DNA of 7,208 nucleotides, from the NCBI GenBank assembly GCA_029244465.1, contig JAQWQN010000249.1:1-7208 (forward strand), in the 5' to 3' direction. Positions 1-6,311 of the stretch are shown piece after piece; the first letter of the stretch is position 1, and each line of letters starts with the position of its first letter. The translations under genes and the position numbers were made by a program. Below the pieces are notes generated by a model. The model did no database searches, was not told where the DNA came from, and worked only from the letters and a program-made list of their open reading frames with translations. The DNA comes from Pseudomonadales bacterium. Lineage in GTDB: Bacteria > Pseudomonadota > Gammaproteobacteria > Pseudomonadales > Azotimanducaceae.

Positions 1-32
1 GTGTCAAGGCTGTGTCAAGGCTGTGTCAAGGG
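1..32. repeat. 11-bp tandem repeat, three copies
   Basis: The unit GTGTCAAGGCT occurs at 1-11 and 12-22, and a third copy at 23-32 matches its first nine bases. The array touches the window edge, so it may have more copies to the left. On the minus strand each unit contains TTGACA, identical to the sigma-70 -35 consensus. No partner -10 box can be judged because the sequence ends. Confidence 0.85.
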
Positions 33-84
33 TATGGCGGCAAGATTGTCGAAGGCCTGTGACATTCTAACCTGTAAGACGAAT

Positions 85-114
85 TTTTTGAGGGCGCCTG
101 CTTTTTGAGGGCGC
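85..114. repeat. 13-bp direct repeat, 17-bp period
   Basis: TTTTTGAGGGCGC occurs at 85-97 and again at 102-114. The copies also allow a GCGCC (94-98) / GGCGC (110-114) stem. This lies just past the stop codon of the leftward HEAT-repeat gene, but the T-runs are on the wrong strand for an intrinsic terminator of that gene. Confidence 0.7.
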
Positions 115-124
115 GTGGATGCGG

Positions 125-1030
125 TTAAAAATAATTGTTCCGTACCTTCCTCGCTTGGCTGCGTGTGTATGCATCCGTGGCGGAACTTGCAATTTCTGAC
201 ACCAGAGCTTCAGCCTCCGGGCTGTTGATGCGGCCTAACTGGCGAAGTGCGGTCGCGCGTTTACGTCGGTTGCTGTGGTGCTGTGCAATGGAACCTTGCT
301 CTTCGAGATAGGCCCGCAATGGCTGATCGTCGCCGGCTATGGCCATTTGCCGCAGCACCTGCAGGCGTTCGTTGGGCTGCACGTCGGCCAGTTTGTTCTG
401 TAATAGGTAGAGGGCGTATTCGGGCTCTTCATCGATCAGATGTAGCATGGCCGCCTCACGGACCTGTTTGCTGGGGTCCCGTGCTGCAGTCAGCAGAGCG
501 TCCCTCGGTGTAGCGATGGATAGTTCGACCAGGCTTTCAAGCGCAGCTACCCGTAGCTGTGGGTTACCGTCTGTGTAGACAATGTCGAGTAGCCAGGGGA
601 GATCTGTCTCATCGCCGTCGTCTGCAGCAAGCTCTACAGTGCCTAATCGAGTCGAAAGATCGACGAGCGCCGCCTCGGTCGGTTGCGTAAAGAAAGCGGT
701 ATCCTGCTCAGATTGCTCAGGCCGGTGCGATTGCTGGGTCGATCTTTGGTGAGCGTGGAGGATGTCTGTTTGCGCGCAGTTTATCGGCGAAAAACCGGTT
801 TGTGCTGCATTGTTGTCGTCGCGGGGGGCATAGGTGACTTCGCGATCCGCAACGGCAAGGTCGGCGACGTGCGCTATTGAAGCGGAAGTGCTGGCTCGTT
901 GCCCGGCGAGGACTCCGGACACGAAAGCAATGAGAATCGCCATACAGAAGGCACCCAGGACGAGTGTCCCGGGTGCCCTACCACCGTTGCTGCGTGAATC
1001 GGTCGAGTTGTCGATCTGATCTGCTTGCAT
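125..1030 (-). CDS. Membrane-anchored HEAT-repeat protein
   Basis: This 301-residue protein has a polar N-terminus (1-19), one hydrophobic segment at about 20-43 that reads as a signal anchor, and a low-complexity linker to about 115. From about 120 to the end it is helical and HEAT-like, with repeated patterns such as QLRVAALESLVEL and QVREAAMLHLI typical of HEAT/PBS-lyase-type repeats. HEAT solenoids usually bind proteins, and no catalytic motif is visible. The repeat domain is probably periplasmic, but topology is inferred. The cysteine at residue 29 is not a lipobox, since F and A precede it. The start at 1030 is the only ATG before the membrane segment; its ribosome site (AGGA, about 14 bases upstream) is weak. 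It starts 40 bases after the stop of the secreted-protein gene on the same strand, so co-transcription is likely. Its partner is unknown. Confidence 0.85.
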   Translation of the reverse strand: MQADQIDNSTDSRSNGGRAPGTLVLGAFCMAILIAFVSGVLAGQRASTSASIAHVADLAVADREVTYAPRDDNNAAQTGFSPINCAQTDILHAHQRSTQQSHRPEQSEQDTAFFTQPTEAALVDLSTRLGTVELAADDGDETDLPWLLDIVYTDGNPQLRVAALESLVELSIATPRDALLTAARDPSKQVREAAMLHLIDEEPEYALYLLQNKLADVQPNERLQVLRQMAIAGDDQPLRAYLEEQGSIAQHHSNRRKRATALRQLGRINSPEAEALVSEIASSATDAYTRSQARKVRNNYF

Positions 1031-1070
1031 GAGTGGTTATCCGTTCCTGCCTGTAGTCTGCTTATGCTGC

Positions 1071-1904
1071 CTAAGCGTCTGCTGCGGCTTCTGCTGCGAG
1101 CAATGCGGCTTCTGCTGCGGGCGTCATCGGATTGTCGGCTACCAGATCATGTAATGCTTGGCATGCTGCTGCACCGGTGTCGCCACGAACAGCCTGGGCG
1201 TTGGCGATTGTCGGCAGCAATTCGGCAGCGTCCAGTGGCGGGTGGTCGGGCGTCAGTTTGTTAACGGATTTGATCCGGGTGTTCGAGCCATCTTTGGCGC
1301 GGGTTATCAAAACCACTCGGGCAGATTTGCGGTTGTTCAAGATGGCTTGACTGAGTGCCGCTGGGACTGGTCTTAATCGCACGCCAGCACCGCCGCCGGC
1401 ACCCACGTGCAGGCAGAAGTCTGCCACGGGTTCGAATGCGGCACAGGTTTCATCGAAGACCGTATCGCCGCCTGCAACTGTCGTACAGCCCGGGATCGCG
1501 GCAACAGTCGTTGAATCGGGAACCTCCGGTTCGGTAAGGAAAGCGACTTCCCGTGTTCTCAGGACTGCTTTCTGCTTTGTACCATTGGCTTTAGCGCGAA
1601 AGATAACTCTCAGATTTCGATGGAGTTGGCAGACCTCGGCCACTTCCGGGTCGGCTGCATCGGGCGCGCAACTACCGGGTTTGATCAGTGGACCTTCCTT
1701 CGTTATCCCGCCCAGTTCGGCAAGCAAGCGATTTCCCGAGTCCTGGCTGCGGAATTGTGCTTCGACCGCGAGGCCAAAATCTGCAGTGTTAGACTTGGCT
1801 GCGATTTCTTCACCGAAAAAGCGTTCTGCCGATGCCGGGGCACTTACCAGCCCTGCAAACGCCAGTAGCGCGACTGAGACACCCGTCCTTTTTAATTTAA
1901 TCAT
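1071..1904 (-). CDS. Secreted six-cysteine protein, unknown function
   Basis: The 277-residue product has a clear Sec signal peptide: basic MIKLKR, hydrophobic core to about residue 20, and an ASA cleavage site after A26. The mature part has six cysteines (C79, C92, C140, C154, C164, C248), consistent with disulfides in the periplasm, a Gly-rich stretch at 168-174 and an Ala-rich C-terminus built on a duplicated AAEAA motif. I do not recognise the family. The start at 1904 is preferred over the in-frame ATG at 1913, because GGAG sits 9 bases before the former and only 1 base before the latter. Starts further upstream would bury the signal peptide. It is probably the first gene of an operon with the HEAT-repeat gene 40 bases downstream, which suggests the two products act together at the cell envelope. 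Confidence 0.8.
   Translation of the reverse strand: MIKLKRTGVSVALLAFAGLVSAPASAERFFGEEIAAKSNTADFGLAVEAQFRSQDSGNRLLAELGGITKEGPLIKPGSCAPDAADPEVAEVCQLHRNLRVIFRAKANGTKQKAVLRTREVAFLTEPEVPDSTTVAAIPGCTTVAGGDTVFDETCAAFEPVADFCLHVGAGGGAGVRLRPVPAALSQAILNNRKSARVVLITRAKDGSNTRIKSVNKLTPDHPPLDAAELLPTIANAQAVRGDTGAAACQALHDLVADNPMTPAAEAALLAAEAAADA
1083..1119 (-). repeat. 16-bp direct repeat encoding C-terminal Ala-rich motif
   Basis: TGCGGCTTCTGCTGCG occurs at 1083-1098 and 1104-1119, a 21-base period. Seven codons separate the copies, so the reading frame is kept and each copy encodes AAEAA. It lies at the extreme 3' end of the secreted-protein gene and could expand or contract without a frameshift. Confidence 0.75.
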
Positions 1905-1973
1905 TATCTTCATTCTCCGTGTTAACCGGGTTGTGTTATTCGCTATTAACGAAACCGTAAAGTAAATTGCAGC

Positions 1974-1986
1974 GCAACTTAGTTGC
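1974..1986. promoter_or_regulatory. 6+1+6 inverted repeat, possible operator
   Basis: GCAACT-T-AGTTGC is a perfect 13-base inverted repeat, about 70 bases upstream of the leftward secreted-protein start. Its length and symmetry suit a dimeric repressor site, but it could also form a short hairpin in that gene's 5' leader. No known regulator consensus is recognised. Confidence 0.35.
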
Positions 1987-2027
1987 ATACACTGACTACC
2001 AGGCCACACGTCGTCAATAGATATTAC

Positions 2028-2057
2028 AACTTATTTACAAACATCATTGAGTGTCAA
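2028..2057 (-). promoter_or_regulatory. Candidate promoter for the leftward operon
   Basis: On the minus strand a perfect -35 hexamer TTGACA (2057-2052) is followed after 18 bases by TAAGTT (2033-2028), a poor -10 match with 3 of 6. It would give a leader of roughly 120 bases for the secreted-protein gene. The strong -35 is the main support. Confidence 0.3.
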
Positions 2058-2086
2058 AAATATTTACGGTAAGTGATCGTTTAAAT

Positions 2087-2099
2087 GACGGTTACCGTC
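2087..2099. promoter_or_regulatory. 6+1+6 inverted repeat, possible operator
   Basis: GACGGT-T-ACCGTC is a perfect 13-base inverted repeat. It lies about 40 bases upstream of the rightward TATAAT and about 30 bases upstream of the leftward TTGACA, so it could serve either promoter. The related 9-base palindrome TTACGGTAA lies nearby at 2064-2072. Confidence 0.4.
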
Positions 2100-2137
2100 T
2101 TTGCTGAATGGTCGATTTATGCATAAGCTACTGAAAC

Positions 2138-2143
2138 TATAAT
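2138..2143 (+). promoter_or_regulatory. Consensus -10 box for the peroxidase-family gene
   Basis: A perfect TATAAT is present, but the matching -35 region (around 2115-2121) is poor, with TTTATG at 16 bases the best fit. If used, transcription would start near 2150 and give a leader of about 225 bases before the start at 2376. A weak -35 would fit an activator-dependent promoter, which is inference. Confidence 0.35.
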
Positions 2144-2160
2144 AAAAACAAGCCAGGCTC

Positions 2161-2222
2161 CTATGCCCACCGCAAAGCAGGGTAGATAACTGTAAAGTTA
2201 TTTTTCAGATATCGGTGTCTGA
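2161..2222 (+). ncRNA. Run of three short hairpins, candidate structured leader
   Basis: Folding by eye gives three consecutive stems on the plus strand. The first pairs CTA+CCC (2161-2168) with GGGTAG (2180-2185). The second is ATAACT-GTAA-AGTTAT (2186-2201), with a GNRA-class loop and a following T-run to 2205. The third is TCAGATA-TCGG-TGTCTGA (2205-2222), with one G-U pair. They would fall early in a transcript from the TATAAT at 2138. The loop of the first contains CGCAAAGC, a string also found in the c-di-GMP-I riboswitch core, but the rest of that motif is missing. Stems 1 and 2 are short or AT-rich, so this is only a candidate. Confidence 0.3.
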
Positions 2223-2360
2223 GCATGAAAAATGACCCCTCTCTCCCATAACTAATTGATAATTATAGAATAAAAGTTCTGGCCTGAAGTTTGCATCTAG
2301 ACTTGCAAGTATCTTGCTGGCCAAGATTCCGTACGTTAAACAATAAAGTAGTAATAGCTC

Positions 2361-2366
2361 GGGAGG
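2361..2366 (+). promoter_or_regulatory. Ribosome binding site of the peroxidase-family gene
   Basis: GGGAGG ends 9 bases before the ATG at 2376. It decides the start, because the in-frame TTG at 2367 would directly abut it and would only add three residues before the signal peptide. Confidence 0.8.
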
Positions 2367-2375
2367 TTGCAACTA

Positions 2376-4787
2376 ATGCTTCGCAAAAAATTAGTTAGTT
2401 TGGGGTTGATATTTTTAATTTCGTGGGGCAGTTCGGCTATGGCCGTGGTAGAGCCGATAGAACCGATAGAACCAATAGAAGATCCGCTAAGTTTGATCGG
2501 CTCGCTTAAAGGGCAGCCCATCCACTTACCAAATTTGAAGCGCATCGTGCGGGATAAACAGGCCGCGATAGAGCTTGGTAAGGCTCTATTCTTCGAAATC
2601 AATGCGGGTAGTGACTTATACGCGTGCGCCACCTGCCACTTTGCGGCGGGTGCTGACGCCCGCATTTCAAACCAATTGAGCCCGGGTCTTTTGGACGCGC
2701 GAAAGACGTGGGGCTTCGGTGGTATCAAAAGGCTAGGTGGCGGTGAAAGCAACGGCACGCCGCCCAATTTGCGAGGCAAAACGGCAGGTGGTCAGCAAGG
2801 TTCAAGCAATCTCACGTTGACGCCAGAGGACTTTCCGCTGCATCAGCTAGCGGATATGAACGATCGCAACTCCGCCATCGCTTATACCACCAACGACGCC
2901 GTGTCGTCGGAAGGCACCTTTTCTGGTGCATTCCTGAGTATCGTAGCCGACAACAATCAGGACAGTTGTGGTGATGCGGACGCTACAGTGTTTGGTGAGG
3001 GTCTTGCGGGTTTGGCTCATCGTAGGGTAGAGCCGCGCAATACGCCGACGACGATCAACGCCGTGTTCAATCACAGGAATTTCTGGGACGGACGTGCAAA
3101 CAATCGTTTCAACGGTGTTGACCCGTTCGGCGATCGCAACAAAGATGCTCGCGTGCTCATCCACGGTAGACGTGGTGTCACACTGCACCGGTTGCGCTTG
3201 GACAATGCCTCTCTGGCGTCACAAGCTGCTGGTCCTCCTTTGAGTCCGATGGAGATGGCGTGTGCTGGCAAAAGCTTCACGGATATTGCCAAGAAGCTGC
3301 TACCCATGCGTGCTCTGAAAGATCAAGAGGTCAGCTCGAATGATAGTCATCTAAGTTCACTGGTTCATTCGTCCGGCAAGGGATTGAACGCGACTTACGA
3401 AGACATGATTGTTCGTGCGTTTAGCCGCAAGTTCTGGGGTGCGGGAAGCGACGACCTGTATAAGATCGAGAACAATGGCTCTGGCCCCTTCATAACCGAG
3501 GGCCAAGGTTTCACACAGATGGAAAACAATTTTTCCATGTTCTGGTCTATCGCCATAATGCTTTACGAATCGACGCTGGTTTCTGATGACTCCCCGGTCG
3601 ATCGTTACTTTGACGGCGACGGTGAACTGTCAGCAAGCGAAACGCTTGGTATGAACGTTTTCGTTGATAAGGGTAAGTGTGTGTCTTGTCACAAAACGGC
3701 AATGTTCACGGGTGCCTCCACACTCCACCTTATCGGTGAGAATGCAGAAGATGGTCTCATTGAACGCATGGGCATGGCTCAAGGCGCGAATGGCACCACA
3801 AACCCTGCGGCATTGTATGACAATGGTTTCTACAACATCGGCGTGACTCCGACTGTGCACGATATCGGCCTAGGCGGTGTAGACCCATGGGGGAACACGC
3901 TGTCGCACACCCGCCAATACATTGGCGAGCTAAAGCGCAAGAAACCTGTTGACCCATTTAGTACTGATGAATGTAAGTTTGAAGTCCGCATCGGCGAAGA
4001 CGTAAATGGCTTTGATGATTTTTTCACAAACACCAAGCCGGTTAGTTGTGGCGGGGGCGTGGATGAGCACGGTGCCACTATTCTCGATACGGTTCGTGTG
4101 AAAGGAAAGCAATCAGACAAGCTAGCGGTTGCGGTCGATGGTGCTTTTAAGACACCAACCATTCGTAACGTTGGCTTGACTGCGCCTTATATGCATAACG
4201 GTGGCATGAAGACCCTGACAGAACTGGTAGAGTTCTATGACCGAGGTGGAAACCGCCGCGGAAACTTTGGCGTTGAATCACGCGATAATACGACTGGCAA
4301 TCTCATTGTTAGTGCTTCTGCCAAAGGCGACACCACGGGCACCGGTGGCCTTGGACGACCAAATGGTGGCAAGCGAGGAGAAGGCTCGGTGAAAGGGAAA
4401 CAAGGGCAGGGAAGTAACATGGATCCAGACGTCGTTTCTCTTGGCTTAAGCGAGGATGAAAAGCAAGGTCTCGTGGATTTCATGCTTGCGCTCACAGACG
4501 ATCGCGTGGCCTGCATGAAGGCGCCATTCGACGGTCCGCAAATACCGCTACCTAGTGGTCATGGCGTGACTAGCGAGCAGTGGGGCGGCAACCGTGCAAA
4601 CGACAATACATTGGCCGACGGTCTTACTGTGCCGACAGTCCCGGCAACGGGTGCTGATGGTTTGCCCGGTGCAAGCTTACCCTGTTTAGAAAATGCGGGT
4701 GACTTGTTCAATCCTCGAAACGTCAGTTTCGGAAAGGGTGGAGCGGACGAGAATAATGTATCCAGCCACGGCGGCTACAACCGTTAG
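2376..4787 (+). CDS. Long dihaem cytochrome c peroxidase/MauG-family protein
   Basis: The 803-residue product begins with a Sec signal (cleavage after SAMA, residue 23), so it acts in the periplasm. Two CxxCH haem sites are CATCH (84-88) and CVSCH (435-439). Family hallmarks follow: PRNTPT before FWDGRA (236-241), LSPMEMA, and TAPYMHNGG, where M606 is the likely axial ligand of one haem. Members reduce peroxide with electrons from small cytochromes or oxidise protein and small-molecule substrates; the substrate here is unknown. It is far longer than classical peroxidases of about 320 residues, with expansions between the haems, before M606 and at the tail (197 residues after M606). A Gly/Lys-rich insert spans about 646-682. 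No His lies within 67 residues after the first haem, so the usual distal ligand is not obvious. The start at 2376 has GGGAGG 9 bases upstream; the upstream TTG overlaps the spacer and was rejected. Confidence 0.93.
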   Translation: MLRKKLVSLGLIFLISWGSSAMAVVEPIEPIEPIEDPLSLIGSLKGQPIHLPNLKRIVRDKQAAIELGKALFFEINAGSDLYACATCHFAAGADARISNQLSPGLLDARKTWGFGGIKRLGGGESNGTPPNLRGKTAGGQQGSSNLTLTPEDFPLHQLADMNDRNSAIAYTTNDAVSSEGTFSGAFLSIVADNNQDSCGDADATVFGEGLAGLAHRRVEPRNTPTTINAVFNHRNFWDGRANNRFNGVDPFGDRNKDARVLIHGRRGVTLHRLRLDNASLASQAAGPPLSPMEMACAGKSFTDIAKKLLPMRALKDQEVSSNDSHLSSLVHSSGKGLNATYEDMIVRAFSRKFWGAGSDDLYKIENNGSGPFITEGQGFTQMENNFSMFWSIAIMLYESTLVSDDSPVDRYFDGDGELSASETLGMNVFVDKGKCVSCHKTAMFTGASTLHLIGENAEDGLIERMGMAQGANGTTNPAALYDNGFYNIGVTPTVHDIGLGGVDPWGNTLSHTRQYIGELKRKKPVDPFSTDECKFEVRIGEDVNGFDDFFTNTKPVSCGGGVDEHGATILDTVRVKGKQSDKLAVAVDGAFKTPTIRNVGLTAPYMHNGGMKTLTELVEFYDRGGNRRGNFGVESRDNTTGNLIVSASAKGDTTGTGGLGRPNGGKRGEGSVKGKQGQGSNMDPDVVSLGLSEDEKQGLVDFMLALTDDRVACMKAPFDGPQIPLPSGHGVTSEQWGGNRANDNTLADGLTVPTVPATGADGLPGASLPCLENAGDLFNPRNVSFGKGGADENNVSSHGGYNR
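2451..2477 (+). repeat. 9-bp tandem repeat encoding EPI units
   Basis: Three near-identical nonamers (GAGCCGATA, GAACCGATA, GAACCAATA) encode EPIEPIEPI directly after the predicted signal cleavage site. The result is an acidic, proline-spaced N-terminal linker on the mature protein. The repeat keeps frame, so copy number could vary between strains. Confidence 0.8.
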
Positions 4788-4836
4788 TGTGATGAAGAGG
4801 ATGGTTGGGTGACCAGCTGTTTTCGAATGTGATTGG

Positions 4837-4864
4837 AGCCCCCTCTTGTAGGGGGCTTTTTTTT
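4837..4864 (+). terminator. Rho-independent terminator
   Basis: AGCCCCCT (4837-4844) pairs with AGGGGGCT (4850-4857) around a CTTGT loop, and the run of eight T begins at 4857. It lies 49 bases after the peroxidase-family stop codon. It separates that gene from the downstream cytochrome gene and argues against one operon. Confidence 0.93.
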
Positions 4865-5198
4865 GCCACTTGCTGACAACCATTTACAACGCCTGGCCGA
4901 GTTGAATTTATGGTGGGGTAGATGTTCTCCCCGTTTGCCTTACACACGACGGATTTCTTCTTGGCGCGCCTTTCTTGGTGCGCACCTGATTTTTCTTGTG
5001 TCCCATTTTCGCCGATCACCGTGGCCTGTGAGTTGGTGGGGACGGGTGCAATGGCGGTCAGCCCTGGGGCGCTTCGGGTAGTACCTCGCGCGCCGGGATC
5101 CTTATTGTAAAGAGTGACCAAACGGGCCAGAATTTCGCTGTAAATATCACTGCAACCCAGTCACGCTACCTAAATAAATTATTGGAAGGATACGCTCG
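4865..5198. other. Intergenic region before the cytochrome gene
   Basis: I support no gene in these 334 bases. Open frames exist on both strands but lack a ribosome site and a recognisable product, and the minus-strand one begins at a TTG and runs through the terminator. A GC-rich hairpin pairs GCGCGCC (4964-4970) with GGTGCGC (4977-4983) and is followed by TTTTT at 4990-4994, but the spacing is poor for a terminator. No -35/-10 pair stands out for the cytochrome gene; TAAATA at 5141 is the best -10 candidate. Confidence 0.6.
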
Positions 5199-5777
5199 AT
5201 GTATAGAGTTGGCTTGGTGTTGGTCTTGTTGTCGACCACGGTCTTCGCTGACTCATCGGGTCAGGCGGTTTATGAATCCACTTGCGCCGCTTGTCATGGT
5301 GTGGATGCCAATGGCATTGACGCGTTGAGTACGCCCAAGCTAAGGGGCCAACATGCGCCTTATTTGAAGCGCCAGCTCGCTCATTTTAGGCAAGGGGTTA
5401 GGTTCACCGGACGCTATGCCCAAACTATGGGCGCAATTGCGAAGGACCTAACAATGGCGCAAATAGCAACCGTCACTCAATATCTCGCGAGCCTCGAGCC
5501 GGGATCGCCCAGTTTTATGGCAGATACTGAGTCGCTCTTCTCGGGAAGAAACTGCGTTAGCTGTCATGGTGAGGACGGTCGATCAAGCGCTGGGGGTATG
5601 GCGCCAAGTCTGGCTGGACAAAATCCGTGGTACGTTGAACGGCAGCTCCAGGATTTTAGGGATGGCAATCGGGGCAGCCATAAATCTGATCTTCGCGGCC
5701 GGATGATGCGCCCCCAGGCCGAATCACTCAGCGACGAGCAAATCAAAGCGCTCGGGAAATATGTGAGCACGCTTTAA
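5199..5777 (+). CDS. Dihaem cytochrome c4/c553-like protein
   Basis: A 192-residue exported electron carrier. A short Sec signal ends at about VFA (residue 17). The mature part is two homologous haem domains: CAACH (29-33) and CVSCH (119-123), each followed by a shared motif, YLKRQLAHFRQGVR (55-68) and YVERQLQDFRDGNR (145-158). Likely axial methionines are M77 and M169 or M170. Cytochromes c4 pass electrons to terminal oxidases or peroxidases in the periplasm, and the total length fits that family. GGAAGGA (5184-5190) lies 8 bases before the ATG. The gene seems to stand alone: a terminator and a 334-base gap precede it and a 534-base gap follows. A role as electron donor to the neighbouring peroxidase-like protein is plausible but only inferred from position. 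Confidence 0.93.
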   Translation: MYRVGLVLVLLSTTVFADSSGQAVYESTCAACHGVDANGIDALSTPKLRGQHAPYLKRQLAHFRQGVRFTGRYAQTMGAIAKDLTMAQIATVTQYLASLEPGSPSFMADTESLFSGRNCVSCHGEDGRSSAGGMAPSLAGQNPWYVERQLQDFRDGNRGSHKSDLRGRMMRPQAESLSDEQIKALGKYVSTL

Positions 5778-5807
5778 CGGGTGAAGCTACGGAAAAAGTG
5801 ATCGATA

Positions 5808-5839
5808 ACCCCAGCGGGGGTAGTGCGCGCCGCTGGCGC
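5808..5839 (+). other. Two GC-rich hairpins after the cytochrome gene
   Basis: ACCCC-AGCG-GGGGT (5808-5821) and GCGCC-GCT-GGCGC (5827-5839) are perfect five-base stems. Neither is followed by a T-run, so they are not a classical intrinsic terminator; they may protect the 3' end or assist Rho-dependent termination. An alternative pairing of CCAGCGG (5811-5817) with CCGCTGG (5830-5836) is also perfect. Confidence 0.4.
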
Positions 5840-6112
5840 TCAAAGCAAATATGGTCACCTGGTCTCTAAAGTCAGTGGCGTCGCGTCGTTGTGTTTCTGC
5901 ACGCTAAGGCGCGTCTCCTGCTTGTGCATGGCCGCGGCTTAATCGAGGCTGACGCCCCTGTTGTGTCGACCGCTACTGGTCACCAAGCCACTCTTGGCGC
6001 ACCGATTGACAACGCGCGCCTAATTGTTCATATATAGTCCAAGTAATGTCTATATAAAAACGTCAAAAATAACGAAAAAGAACATTAAAATACATTTTGT
6101 CTATTATTTTAG

Positions 6113-6140
6113 TTGACATAAAAGGTTCATTTGCTAATGT
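6113..6140 (+). promoter_or_regulatory. Candidate sigma-70 promoter of the HiPIP gene
   Basis: A perfect -35 TTGACA (6113-6118) is followed after 16 bases by TAATGT (6135-6140). The -10 matches only 3 of 6 bases, but TGC directly before it makes an extended -10. The AT-rich stretch upstream (6020-6112) could act as an UP element. The predicted start near 6147 leaves a leader of about 165 bases. Confidence 0.5.
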
Positions 6141-6311
6141 GTCGCTGCTCCATAGTCCGGACCGAGATAAGGTAACGACAGCTTGTAATCGCCAGGTCTG
6201 CGAGAGGGCACTATTTTGAGTGCTTATGAAACGGGTGGCCGCACTTAAGAACGGGTGACTGTCCGGGCTACGAGGGCGATGGGACTATCGCAACTATTCA
6301 AGGAAAGGCAG

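Larger units (their letters stand above)
1905..2375. other. Divergent intergenic region
   Basis: This 471-base AT-rich stretch separates the leftward secreted-protein gene from the rightward peroxidase-family gene and must carry promoters for both. No convincing gene is present. It holds two 13-bp perfect inverted repeats, a consensus TATAAT, several short hairpins on the plus strand and the palindrome ACTTGCAAGT (2301-2310). Confidence 0.8.
5778..6311. other. Intergenic region between cytochrome and HiPIP genes
   Basis: No gene is supported in these 534 bases. The left part holds two GC-rich hairpins just after the cytochrome gene. The middle is mixed, with two copies of TGGTCACC (5852-5859 and 5977-5984) and a TTGACA at 6006. 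From about 6020 to 6140 it is very AT-rich and carries the likely HiPIP promoter. The rest would be a leader of about 165 bases containing a GCACT/AGTGC hairpin (6206-6225) and two copies of ACGGGTG (6231 and 6251). Confidence 0.6.

Noticed and set aside
940..946. Lipoprotein processing site at the cysteine in the HEAT protein membrane segment
   Set aside because: The residues before the cysteine are G-A-F, which do not fit a lipobox; a signal anchor is simpler.
1905..2009. N-terminal extension of the secreted protein up to 2009
   Set aside because: The extension would hide the clear Sec signal, and the well-spaced GGAG supports the start at 1904.
2161..2222. c-di-GMP-I (GEMM) riboswitch suggested by CGCAAAGC
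   Set aside because: The P2 stem with a GNRA loop upstream of the string and the 3' conserved strand are absent, so the 8-base match alone is not enough.
2256..2269. FNR-like box TTGAT-AATT-ATAGA upstream of the peroxidase-family gene
   Set aside because: Only 8 of 10 key bases match, the right half is poor, and it sits in AT-rich DNA where such matches arise by chance.
3603..3653. EF-hand-like calcium loop FDGDGELSASE before the second haem
   Set aside because: The first acidic position is a tyrosine, and similar D/G-rich turns are common at this place in the peroxidase family.
4723..5121. Minus-strand open frame of about 130 codons after the peroxidase-family gene
   Set aside because: It starts at TTG without a ribosome site, runs back through the strong terminator into the end of another gene, and resembles no protein I know.
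5852..5984. Pair of TGGTCACC direct repeats as ends of a mobile element
   Set aside because: Only 8 bases, with no transposase, terminal inverted repeats or further similarity between the flanks.
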